Positions 53,764 through 62,562 of a stretch of DNA of 64,000 bases are shown in pieces. Source of the stretch: Nitrospirales bacterium (GTDB lineage: Bacteria; Nitrospirota; Nitrospiria; Nitrospirales; UBA8639); the NCBI GenBank assembly GCA_022828225.1, contig JAJEJG010000023.1:169001-233000 (forward strand), in the 5' to 3' direction. Position 1 is the first letter of the stretch. Each line of letters begins with the position of its first letter. The translations under genes were made by a program, and so were the position numbers. The notes under the pieces were generated by a model that was not told the origin of the DNA, did not search any database, and was given only the letters and a program-made list of their open reading frames with translations.

Positions 53764-54944
53764 ATGGACAAATCTGAACAACTCCGCATTTTGAACGCTC
53801 TTACCGAGCACCTCGCGAATGATACGACTGCCGATGCGGGCGGCATCATGCGTATACCGGTGTCGGATTTCACGTGCCCGCAACTTTTAACGCAAGAGCA
53901 GGATGTTTTTTTCGAAACACCGCTTTATGCATGGGCCTTTCCGGCGCACTACCGAAACCCAATACATATTGGTCGGACAATGAAACAGGTATCCCGATTC
54001 TTATGGTTCGAGATGGTGAAGGTCGATTTCGAGCCTATGCTAACGTCTGCCGGCATCGAGGGAGTCAGATCGCACCCGAAGGACGTGGTTCGAAGACCTG
54101 CTTTACATGTCCTTACCACGCATGGACATATGGGATCGATGGGAGATTGTTAGCGATCAACAAGAATAGTCATTTCGGGAACGTCTCTAAAAAGGATTTA
54201 TCGCTCTTCGAACTGCCTTCAGCGGAATTGCACGGGACGCTTTGGGTACGACCGACCCAGGGCGATCCTGTAGACGAAGCCGAGTGCTTAGGTGGATTGG
54301 AAGACGACATGGCGCACTGGCAATTGGCTGACTTTCCGTTTGCGCACACGCAAGTGATCGATGTGCGGGCAAACTGGAAAATGGCGGTTGATACTTTCGC
54401 TGAAAACTATCATGTCAACATTCTTCACGCGGAAACCGTCGGCAAAGAGATGAAGGCGTACCTGCAAACATGCGACATTTTCAAGAATAACCTTCGCTTT
54501 GTTTACCCCAATCACAAGTTGGACCTGATGCGATTCCTGACGCCGGACACCAAGCGATGGCCTTACCAACAGATTGCTTCCACGCTGTATTACCTTTACC
54601 CGAACGTCATCATGGTAGTGGACTCATTTGGTGTCGACTTAGTGCGAATTTTTCCGCGTGAAGCCTCGCCTTCGAAATCCCGAACCGTTCATACCTGGTA
54701 CGTCAGCCCAAGGGTACAGCCACACCTCAAAGAAGCCGGGTATTCGTATGAAGAAAGAGTTTCACGATTCGGGGAAGTCATTGTGAACGAGGACTATGAA
54801 ACGATCGCGAACATTCAGTTGAACGCCGAGCGTGGAACACCATCGGAGATGCTGCTTGGACGGAACGAAGGGGCGTTGCAACATATTCACAATACGCTCC
54901 GGTTGGGAGTGGGTCGCGATTTGCTGCCGGTTGAGGATATGTAG
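53764..54944 (+). pseudogene. Rieske oxygenase alpha subunit, disrupted by one-base frameshift
   Basis: Codons from ATG 53764 give MDKSEQLRIL to LLTQEQDVFF; after the T run at 53906-53912 the family sequence continues in another frame (RNTALCMGLSGALPKPN). One extra T would join the two, giving about 393 residues. The Rieske cluster is CRHRG..CPYHAW and the iron ligands lie in MAVDTFAENYHVNILHAE. Length and motifs fit a ring-hydroxylating-type oxygenase. The change may be a sequencing/assembly error or a real defect. The gene ends the natural-product locus and may provide another oxidation. Confidence 0.85.
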
Positions 54945-55358
54945 CCAATATCGGGTTATCCGGGTAACCCATTCAAATCTTGCTTCGTCACCGATCTCAT
55001 CGGTGACCGACCGCGTTCACTACACACCTATCGAACACATCCCGCGATGTGTGGCTTGCCGTCATTTCCTCTTCCCGGCTGACGGGAGGGCGCACCTTAA
55101 CGCACGGTGCGGGAAACGAACGGCTTCCGTGCGGTTATGCGTGGTCTGGTGCGCCCTTAAAAGTAAAAAACTGGGCTCCCTCGCCGAGCCGCGGGGCGGG
55201 ATACCCTCTCTTCTCACCATCCACCGGCCCCGGAGACGATCATCATGCCAAGCTGGCTGCTTGGTTCCGCTGTGTTGCGCCAGTCCCCCAGTGCCCGTGC
55301 CGTCTCGCCGAGCAACATGTGCCGCGGTCCTGTCTTGGCTTTCCTCAGTTTTCATGAG
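54945..55358. other. Intergenic region before second RND copy
   Basis: No gene is supported. A GC-rich hairpin CGCACGG..CCGTGCG lies near 55100-55133. Overlapping short frames have no motifs. Confidence 0.4.
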
Positions 55359-55377
55359 CATTTGAAATATGAATTAG
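55359..55377 (+). promoter_or_regulatory. Operator-like copy before second RND gene
   Basis: Differs from 36806-36824 by a single A-to-G change and lies at the same 22-base distance from a start codon, indicating shared control by the TetR-family regulator. Confidence 0.5.
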
Positions 55378-55399
55378 TGTTTCCCTACATTAAAACGTT

Positions 55400-55477
55400 A
55401 TGAGGAAAACGACTTTGCCTTTCCCGGCTACGGAATCCGGTGATCCAGGAAGGGAGCCGGTCGCAGCCACCGAGTAG
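55400..55477 (+). pseudogene. 25-codon remnant joining TetR start to adaptor C-terminus
   Basis: ATG AGG AAA ACG matches the TetR start MRKST in sense and position relative to the operator; the rest, PATESGDPGREPVAATE, resembles the adaptor tail ASESTESGSAPAASTK. The stop is eight bases before the RND ATG, as in copy 1. This is the expected scar of a deletion that removed TetR, OMF and most of the adaptor gene. It may still act as a short leader. Confidence 0.7.
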
Positions 55478-55485
55478 CCCCGCCC

Positions 55486-58400
55486 ATGGAGTCTTCCGAC
55501 CACACCGCTTCCCGACCCGGGCCGATTGCGTGGATGACTCACCACACGGTTGCGGCCAACCTCGTCATGCTGATCTTCATCATCGGCGGGTTGGTCATCG
55601 GCACCGACCTCAAGAAGGAAGTCTTTCCGGCGTTCACATCCGATCGCATTCGTGTCTCCATGGCCTATCCCGGCGCCAGTCCGGAAGAAGTCGAGCAGGG
55701 GATCATCCTGTCCGTTGAAGACGTGGTGCGGGGGTTGGACGGGGTGAAAAACGTCACCGCCACAGCCGCGGAGGGGATGGCCTTCATGAAAATTGAGTTG
55801 GTGATGGGGGTCAACGCCGATAACGTCCTGCAGGACGTCGTGAACGAGATTGACGGCATTCAGTCGTTTCCGGAATTGGCCGAGGAACCCATTATCAGTC
55901 TGGAGGAGGCGCGCCATCAGGTCGTCACCGTCATGGTGCACGGTGACCAGGAAGAACAGGTCCTGCGTGACGTGGCCGACCGCATGCGGGATGATTTGTT
56001 GCAACGACCCGGCGTCACGCTCGTGGAACTGGGCTCGGCCCGTCCCCGGGAAATTGCCGTTGAAGTTCCCCAACGGCATCTGCGCGCCTACGGCCTGACC
56101 CTGAACCGGATTGCCCGGGAGATCGGGGAGGCGGCCATCGAGCTTCCGGGGGGAGGGGTGAAAACTCCCGGCGGCGAAGTGCTGGTGCGGACGCAGGAAC
56201 GGCGTGATTTCGGCCGGGAATTCGCGGACATTCCCCTGATTTCGACCCCGGATGGTACGACCGTGACAGTCGGCGATCTGGCGACGATCAGAGACGGGTT
56301 TGAGGATATCGACCAGGAAGCCTATTTCAACGGTCAGCGGGCGATCGAGGTCAAGGTATTCCGGGTCGGCAAGGAAACGCCCTTGTCCGTCTCCGATAGC
56401 GTGCATGCGTATTTGGAGGAATTGCAACCGGAATTGCCGGACGGCATCGGCGCGGCGGTCTGGGAGGATTGGGCCGTGATCTATCGTGACCGGATGTCCC
56501 TGTTATTGAAAAATGCGTTTCTGGGATTGATTCTGGTCCTGTTGCTGCTGGGATTGTTCCTGGATCTCAAGCTGGCGTTTTGGGTCACGGTGGGCCTGCC
56601 CGTGTCCATTATCGGGTCGTTTCTCTTCATTCCGTTCACGGGCGCTTCCATCAACATGATTTCCCTGTTTGCGTTCATCATCACGCTGGGGATCATCGTG
56701 GACGACGCCGTGGTTGCGGGCGAAATCATCTATCAGAAGCGGGAGCAGGGTCTGCCTCCGGTCCAGGCCGCGATTGTCGGAGCCCGGGAGATTGCCGGTC
56801 CCATCACCTTTGCCGTATTGACCAATATTGCCGCGTTTCTGCCCCTGTTTTTCGTGCCCGGCGAGCTTGGAATCATTATCCGACAGGTGCCCTCGATCGT
56901 GGTGGCGGTGTTCGTGGTGTCGCTGATTGAATCCTTGTTCGTCCTGCCGGCGCATCTGGCCCATACGCGGGAACCGTCGGGGTTCTGGAAAACGCTGGAC
57001 CGGCCTCGACAGCGGTTCAGTCAAGCCATGCAGACCTTCATAAGGGAACGCTATCAACCGTTTCTCCGCGTGGCGATCGCCAATCGCTGGTTGACGGTGG
57101 CGGTGGGAGTGGCCCTGTTGATCCTGGCGGTGGGGATGGTAGCCGGCGGGCATATCCCCTTCAGTTTTCTGCCGGCCATTGATTCGGAAAACATCACGGT
57201 GCAAGCCACCCTGCCCTATGGGGTGCCCATGAAACAGTCCCGGAGAGTCCTGGATCGTCTTCTGGAGTCGGCGGACGCCGCGCTCGCGCAACGCGGGGGC
57301 GAAGCCGTGCGGCGCGGCATCTATGCCCAAATCGGTGCGCCGTTGGCACAACGGGAGCCGGGGCAACCGACGTCGGGTTCAATCGGGAGCCACATGGTCG
57401 GGGCACAGATTTTCTTGGTGCCGGCGGATCAACGGGATTTCAGCGGAGCGGATTTTGCCAACACCTGGCGGTCGGCTATCGGGTCGGTTCCGGGGGTGGA
57501 GTCGCTGATCTTCAGATTCGAAGTGGGGCTGAGCAATGCCACGCCGATCGACATCCAGCTCTCGCATCGTTCCCGTGACGTTCTGGAAACGGCCGCCCGG
57601 GAATTGGCGGAGCGGTTGTCGCAGTATGCGGGGGTGTTGGATATCGACGACGGGGTGTCGTTGGGCAAACCGCAACTGAATTTTCGCATCAAGCGGGAGG
57701 CCCGCAGCCTGGGCCTCAATGCCACGGATATGGCCCAACAGGTGCGCGGGGCCTTTTACGGCGTGGAAGCTCTGCGTCAACAGCGGGGACGCGATGAAGT
57801 GAAGGTCATGGTGCGGCTGCCGGAATCCGAACGCCGGTCCGCGTTTACGGTCGAACGGTTGATCCTGCTCACCGGGCAAGGCGGAGAAATCCCCTTGGCC
57901 GAGGCCGCGGAGATTGAAGCGGGACGCGCCTACACGGAAATCAAGCGACACAAAGGCCATCGGATCGTGGCGGTCACGGCTGAGGTCGACGAGCAAATCG
58001 CGAATGCCAACACCGTCGTCGCGGAAGTGATCGCCAATGACGTGGAAGCGTTGATCACGAAATATCCGGGACTCACGTATTCCCTGGAAGGGGAGCAGGA
58101 ATTGCAACGCGAATCGCTGGGAACCCTGGCCGCCGGGTTTGCCCTGACGCTGTTGCTGATTTACGGATTGCTGGCCATTCCCTTCAGGAGTTACGTGCAA
58201 CCGCTGATCGTGATGCTGGGGATTCCGTTCAGTTTCGTCGGCGTGGTGATCGGGCATCTGCTCTTGGGCTATGGGCTCAGCCTCATCAGTATTTTCGGCA
58301 TGGTGGCGTTAGCCGGCGTGGTGGTGAACGATTCGTTGGTCCTGATCGTGGCGACGAATCGCATCTATGACGAGCAGGGCGTTCCCTTCTCCGAAGCCGT

Positions 58401-58677
58401 CGTTCAAGGGGCGACGAGCCGGTTTCGTCCCATCGTCCTGACGTCGTTGACCACGTTCTTCGGGTTGGCCCCGATGATTTTCGAGACGGCGCTGCAGGCC
58501 CGGTTTCTCATTCCCATGGCCATCTCGCTGGGCTTCGGCATCCTGTTCGGGACGGCGGTCATTTTAGTGATTGTGCCCTGTGTCTATCTCATGGTCGTGC
58601 CCCTGTTACGGAGGGACCAGCCGGCCCTAACAGACTCTTTGGCTTCACCGGAACATCCGGAAGCGGGACCGGTGTAA
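55486..58677 (+). CDS. RND-family efflux transporter (HAE1-like), copy 2, 1063 aa
   Basis: Same length and domain order as the copy at 40240, with IIVDDAVVAGEII in TM4 and all twelve helices. Divergence is concentrated in the periplasmic loops, for instance the segment near residues 95-110 and around 610-640. It has no adaptor or outer-membrane gene of its own, so it would have to borrow those of copy 1. It directly follows the remnant ORF. Confidence 0.93.
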   Translation: MESSDHTASRPGPIAWMTHHTVAANLVMLIFIIGGLVIGTDLKKEVFPAFTSDRIRVSMAYPGASPEEVEQGIILSVEDVVRGLDGVKNVTATAAEGMAFMKIELVMGVNADNVLQDVVNEIDGIQSFPELAEEPIISLEEARHQVVTVMVHGDQEEQVLRDVADRMRDDLLQRPGVTLVELGSARPREIAVEVPQRHLRAYGLTLNRIAREIGEAAIELPGGGVKTPGGEVLVRTQERRDFGREFADIPLISTPDGTTVTVGDLATIRDGFEDIDQEAYFNGQRAIEVKVFRVGKETPLSVSDSVHAYLEELQPELPDGIGAAVWEDWAVIYRDRMSLLLKNAFLGLILVLLLLGLFLDLKLAFWVTVGLPVSIIGSFLFIPFTGASINMISLFAFIITLGIIVDDAVVAGEIIYQKREQGLPPVQAAIVGAREIAGPITFAVLTNIAAFLPLFFVPGELGIIIRQVPSIVVAVFVVSLIESLFVLPAHLAHTREPSGFWKTLDRPRQRFSQAMQTFIRERYQPFLRVAIANRWLTVAVGVALLILAVGMVAGGHIPFSFLPAIDSENITVQATLPYGVPMKQSRRVLDRLLESADAALAQRGGEAVRRGIYAQIGAPLAQREPGQPTSGSIGSHMVGAQIFLVPADQRDFSGADFANTWRSAIGSVPGVESLIFRFEVGLSNATPIDIQLSHRSRDVLETAARELAERLSQYAGVLDIDDGVSLGKPQLNFRIKREARSLGLNATDMAQQVRGAFYGVEALRQQRGRDEVKVMVRLPESERRSAFTVERLILLTGQGGEIPLAEAAEIEAGRAYTEIKRHKGHRIVAVTAEVDEQIANANTVVAEVIANDVEALITKYPGLTYSLEGEQELQRESLGTLAAGFALTLLLIYGLLAIPFRSYVQPLIVMLGIPFSFVGVVIGHLLLGYGLSLISIFGMVALAGVVVNDSLVLIVATNRIYDEQGVPFSEAVVQGATSRFRPIVLTSLTTFFGLAPMIFETALQARFLIPMAISLGFGILFGTAVILVIVPCVYLMVVPLLRRDQPALTDSLASPEHPEAGPV

Positions 58678-58696
58678 CGTGACAATCCTGAAAAAC

Positions 58697-58790
58697 GGGA
58701 CTGAACCCCCCTTGCCCCCCCTTCTCAGGGGGGAAATGTTCGCTGGCGTCCCCCTGATAAGGGGGATTGAGGGGGTTGTCTGACAAAGGC
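58697..58790. repeat. G/C-run inverted repeat pair after RND copy 2
   Basis: CCCCCC-TTGCC-CCCC..GGGGGG and TCCCCCTGATAAGGGGGA types; related to the element at 43735-43830 and to translated strings seen in many genomes. No function is assigned. Confidence 0.6.
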
Positions 58791-58796
58791 GAGTCC

Positions 58797-58870
58797 GTAG
58801 GTCGGATTAGCGCAGCGTAATCCGCCACCGCCCATCCCGTCGGGTTACGCCTTCGGCTAACCCGACCTAC
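58797..58870. repeat. Long inverted repeat (GTAGGTCGGATTAGC type)
   Basis: The left arm GTAGGTCGGATTAGCGCAGC and right arm GGGTTACGCC..GCTAACCCGACCTAC pair over most of their length. It is a widely seen intergenic palindromic element of bacterial genomes. It could form a large hairpin between the convergent RND and TonB genes. Confidence 0.75.
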
Positions 58871-58957
58871 TCAACGTTGTGTTCGAGAGGGGGGCACCTC
58901 CCCGTTAAACCAGGGGAGGCGCCTGCTGACAGGAAGAGCCGTCCGGCTCTCGTCAGG

Positions 58958-61453
58958 TTAAAAGAACCACTGGGTGCGGAAGAAAATGGAGCGCGGCATG
59001 TTGGCATGGGCCACGCCGAGCCCGATACTCTGTTCACCGACGTTCAACAACTCATGCTGGTCGAAGAGATTGATCGCGTCCACGGCCAGCAACAGCTTTT
59101 GTTTTTTGCCAAAGGGGATCACGTGCGTCAGGGAGAGATTATACGTGGTGTTCGAATCCGCGTGTCCCGAATTGGTTCTGCCGCCCGGAGGCGTGCTTCG
59201 CAGACCTGACCCGAAGAGCATCTGTGCGGTGACCGTGGTGTTGGTGAAGGGACGATACGTGACCACCGCCGAACTGGTCCAGTCTTGTGAATGATCGCAA
59301 AACACGCCTCCGCTCGACTCGATGTCTTCCAGTTCAGGTTCGTGCAACAAAAAGTGTCCGGATTGCAGCCCATAGCCCTTGCATTGCCCCCAGGCCACGT
59401 TACCGCGGGCCGTGAGCGCGTCCGTCAGCTTGGCGTTCACGGACAAGTCGATCCCCCGTTGCCAGCCCCGCTCAAATGCAAAATAATTCAGCATGGGCGT
59501 CGTGTTGAACTGGTGGGCGTCAGCCTGGTTGGTGTTGATTTTGTAGTAGCCCGTCACCTGGACCACGAACTTCGTCCCAAGCGCGTGGGTCGAGCCGATT
59601 TCGACATAATGCGACCGTTCCGGTTTGGTCCTGACGTTGGCCAGGTGCTCGGGCTGTGCCGTGGTGCCTTCAAGATTGAGGACTTGAAACGGCAGGGCCT
59701 CCAGGTTGGGCGGGGTAAACAGGCGCCCGTAAAAGGCGTGGAACGCATGCCGTTTGTTGGGCGTATAGGTGACACCAATGCGAGGACTCACTTGAAACGC
59801 CTCCACGTACCCGTGAATATTATCCACCCGCAGGCCGAGGTTCACGGTCCATTGATCATTGGGCGTGTATTGATCCTGGATCCAGAACTCCTCCCGGTAC
59901 CCGATAATCCGCCGGTCGGCATTGCGGCTTAAGACTCCCCCCACGGGCTCAGCGCCATGCCCATGTTCGTGAGCTTCTTCCTCTTCTTCCTCCTCCCCCT
60001 CATGGTCTTCTTCTTCGTCGTCCTCTTCCTCACGCGCAAACACGGACAGGCGGGTTTTATTTCTGGACATCGTCCGGTCCAACTGGAACCCGGCTTTGAT
60101 CAAGTGCCGGGGATTGAGCGCGTGGGTGTAATCGACCCGCATGCCCCCGGCAAAGGCCCACCGGTCCTGGTTTCCCGCGGAAAAGGGTTCGGCGTCGTCG
60201 CTCGTGTAGGCCAGGATGTTCAAGGGGTCGGTGGTGAACGTCGCCCGGCTGTGCCGGAAATAGCCGGCCACGCTCACGAACTGCTTGGCATCCATATCGT
60301 GTCGCCACACCAGGTGCGAGTACTGGTTATTCTCCTCCTGGTTTTCATCGATCCGTTCCGACGGCACCGGCGTAAACCCCGGGACGGTGTGGTCCTGGAT
60401 CAACTCGACAATCTCCTCATTCGGTTCTTGGCCCGGTCGAGTGGGAATTTGCGAGTTTGCCACACTATTCATGAACAACCAGGTCACGTTATTGCGGTTG
60501 TTTACCTGGTAATCGCCGCGCAGGAAGGTCTGGTTGGTTTCGCCGCGACCGTGAAAGATCGACTGGCCCAACGTGGGCGGATCGATGGCCCGGTTGGTCG
60601 TCCGGTAATTGTTCATCACGTAGAACCGGAACCGGTCCCCTGCCGCCCCCCCGTATTCAAACGACGGCAGCACGGTCTCATTCGAGCCCCCGAACACGCC
60701 GAGCGACCCGAATCCCGGTTTGGTTCCGCTTTTGCTGGTGATGTCGATCACCGCAGCCGTCCGATTCCCGTATTGGGCTTCCATGGCGCCGAGCGTGATG
60801 TCCGCCCGCTCCCAGACCCGCGGGGAAAGCAGGTCCGAAAATTGGCTCGTGACGGTGTCCGGAATGGGCACCCCGTCAATCCGGAATTGGAGATTCGCAT
60901 GATCCTGCCGGATGTGTACTTGTTTCAGACCGCCGTAGGCTGCGCTGGGGATCGTGGCCAGGACGTCATGTAGATCAAGATTGTTGCCCCGAGGCAGGGC
61001 TTCGATGTCTTTCCGGCTGACGGAATAGGTTTCACTGGACGAGTTAGGTTTGATGGGAAGGAGCGGGGCCACGATTTCCAGCGCAATATCCTTGGTTTCC
61101 GTCATGGTCAACACGACGGGGTCGGGCGTCTCTCGACCGATTTTGATCACCACGTGCTCGCTCCGATAGGTGTCCTGAACGGCTTGGATGGAAAACACGC
61201 CGTCGTCCGGAACAACCAGTAAAAACTCGCCCGTGTCGGTTGAGGCTCCCGAGGTCACCAGGGTCCCTTCCTGGTCCCGCAATTCCACGGTGGCTTGGGC
61301 CACGCGCCGCAAATCCGCATTCTGGACGTAGCCGGTAATCGTCTGACTGACCGGCGCGGCAGCGCCGTGCTGCGGCATCCCCCACGGCAGCGCCAGGGCG
61401 ACGCCAAGGATGAGCAGGGCCCCCCTGACGGGCTGAATCGTTCGAGTTGTCAT
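58958..61453 (-). CDS. TonB-dependent outer-membrane receptor with acidic/His-rich segment, 831 aa
   Basis: A signal peptide (residues 10-32) is followed by a carboxypeptidase-regulatory-like domain, a plug (SVSRKDIEALPRGNNLDLHDVLATIPSAAYGGLKQVHIRQD) and a 22-strand barrel ending in the terminal aromatic residue of RTQWFF. An extracellular-loop-like stretch at about residues 465-505 is strongly acidic, ending in HEHGHG. This hints at metal binding. The start at 61453 is preceded by GAGGGGG; the frame is open a further 66 bases upstream. The ligand is unknown. Confidence 0.88.
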   Translation of the reverse strand: MTTRTIQPVRGALLILGVALALPWGMPQHGAAAPVSQTITGYVQNADLRRVAQATVELRDQEGTLVTSGASTDTGEFLLVVPDDGVFSIQAVQDTYRSEHVVIKIGRETPDPVVLTMTETKDIALEIVAPLLPIKPNSSSETYSVSRKDIEALPRGNNLDLHDVLATIPSAAYGGLKQVHIRQDHANLQFRIDGVPIPDTVTSQFSDLLSPRVWERADITLGAMEAQYGNRTAAVIDITSKSGTKPGFGSLGVFGGSNETVLPSFEYGGAAGDRFRFYVMNNYRTTNRAIDPPTLGQSIFHGRGETNQTFLRGDYQVNNRNNVTWLFMNSVANSQIPTRPGQEPNEEIVELIQDHTVPGFTPVPSERIDENQEENNQYSHLVWRHDMDAKQFVSVAGYFRHSRATFTTDPLNILAYTSDDAEPFSAGNQDRWAFAGGMRVDYTHALNPRHLIKAGFQLDRTMSRNKTRLSVFAREEEDDEEEDHEGEEEEEEEAHEHGHGAEPVGGVLSRNADRRIIGYREEFWIQDQYTPNDQWTVNLGLRVDNIHGYVEAFQVSPRIGVTYTPNKRHAFHAFYGRLFTPPNLEALPFQVLNLEGTTAQPEHLANVRTKPERSHYVEIGSTHALGTKFVVQVTGYYKINTNQADAHQFNTTPMLNYFAFERGWQRGIDLSVNAKLTDALTARGNVAWGQCKGYGLQSGHFLLHEPELEDIESSGGVFCDHSQDWTSSAVVTYRPFTNTTVTAQMLFGSGLRSTPPGGRTNSGHADSNTTYNLSLTHVIPFGKKQKLLLAVDAINLFDQHELLNVGEQSIGLGVAHANMPRSIFFRTQWFF

Positions 61454-61628
61454 CAAGCTTCGTCCCCCTCTCTCGTTCGGTGGTCGTTCCAAGTTCCTCT
61501 TGAGAGGGGCCTTATACACGACCGACTCGTATTTCGTGAGTCGTTTTCAACGAACGGGCGAAGATCATCCATAAACAGCGTCATGAGAGAAACGAATGGG
61601 ATTGGAACAGGGGAGATGGGAAACCGGA

Positions 61629-62504
61629 TTAGTCAGCCTCAGAGAGCTGAGACTTGCGGCTGAGAAGCTCCGCGGCGTGCTCACCGGCCTCTTTGACCAG
61701 GATCCCCATTTTGGCATGGGAGGGTTCGAAGTCCACTGGCAGATGATGGTCACGGAGCCGTTGGCTGGTGACCGGGCCGATCGAGGCGACCATGGTTTTC
61801 TCCAGGGCCTCCCGAAAAGCCGAGAGTTTTTCGCTGTCGTCGAGCAGTTTCACGACGTGATCGACTTGGGCGGCACTCGTGAACATCACGACGGATGTTT
61901 GTCCGTCCACAATGTTGCGGAGCGCCCGTTTGAGCGGCTCCACGTCATCGGGAAGGGCCCACCGGTACACCGGCACGCTCCTGACTTGCGCGCCACGCTC
62001 GGTCAATCCCCGCGCCAGGTCCGGGTTTGTCGTCCCGTATTCTTGAACGGCAATGCGGAGTCCGGAGAGTCCCTCCGGTTTGTACTCATCCAGGGTGTGG
62101 AGGATATCCCGCCAGGTATTGGGTTCGGGCACGGTGACGTGGGGTTTCAACCCCAACTCCTTTAAGGCCGCAATGGGTTTCGGCCCCCGGCACACGAGGG
62201 TCGTGCTCGTCAGGGCTTGCCGGATTTCTTCGAGAGCAAACTGCGGTTTCCACATGTCCACCAACGTTCGTGTGCCCACGCCCGTCAGGAGGATCAGCAG
62301 GTCCACGTCCCCGGCCATGAGGCGTCCCGCAAAGTCCAGGGCTTCCGTATTGTTTTCCAGGGGAATCTCTCGCAAGGCAGGGGCCACCTGAGGATTCCCG
62401 CCGTGCCGGGTAATCAGCGTAGCCATCTGATCGCCCATCCGGCTCTCGAAGGCAACGACAGTCATGCCGCCGAATCCGCGTGTAGCGTCCGGTTGAGTGT
62501 TCAT
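61629..62504 (-). CDS. Uroporphyrinogen-III synthase-family (HemD-like) protein, 291 aa
   Basis: The two-domain HemD layout is visible: ALREIPLENN, a LLILLTGVGTRTLVDM segment and TSAAQVDHVVKL/ GPVTSQRLRDHHLPVDFEPSH, which match the family's substrate-binding and hinge segments. It would cyclise hydroxymethylbilane in haem synthesis. No other haem gene is adjacent, so it may be an additional or divergent copy. ATG 62504 was chosen; the frame is open 18 bases further. Confidence 0.82.
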   Translation of the reverse strand: MNTQPDATRGFGGMTVVAFESRMGDQMATLITRHGGNPQVAPALREIPLENNTEALDFAGRLMAGDVDLLILLTGVGTRTLVDMWKPQFALEEIRQALTSTTLVCRGPKPIAALKELGLKPHVTVPEPNTWRDILHTLDEYKPEGLSGLRIAVQEYGTTNPDLARGLTERGAQVRSVPVYRWALPDDVEPLKRALRNIVDGQTSVVMFTSAAQVDHVVKLLDDSEKLSAFREALEKTMVASIGPVTSQRLRDHHLPVDFEPSHAKMGILVKEAGEHAAELLSRKSQLSEAD

Positions 62505-62534
62505 CGGGGGTGATGGTAACACGGGGCATGTTTT

Positions 62535-62562
62535 GTAGGGAACAACGCTCGTTGTTCCCTAC
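62535..62562. repeat. 28-bp palindrome overlapping a stop codon
   Basis: Near-perfect copy of the palindrome at 16226, with central CT. It covers the stop codon (62559-62561) of the lipoprotein gene, so the element may provide that gene's end or terminator. Confidence 0.7.

Noticed and set aside
55050..55380. Group II intron or retroelement remnant before second RND gene
   Set aside because: A GC-rich hairpin was suggestive but no domain V or reverse-transcriptase motif could be matched.
59957..60973. 338-codon + strand frame opposite the TonB receptor
   Set aside because: Antisense shadow; its F/L-rich start reflects the acidic run on the real strand.
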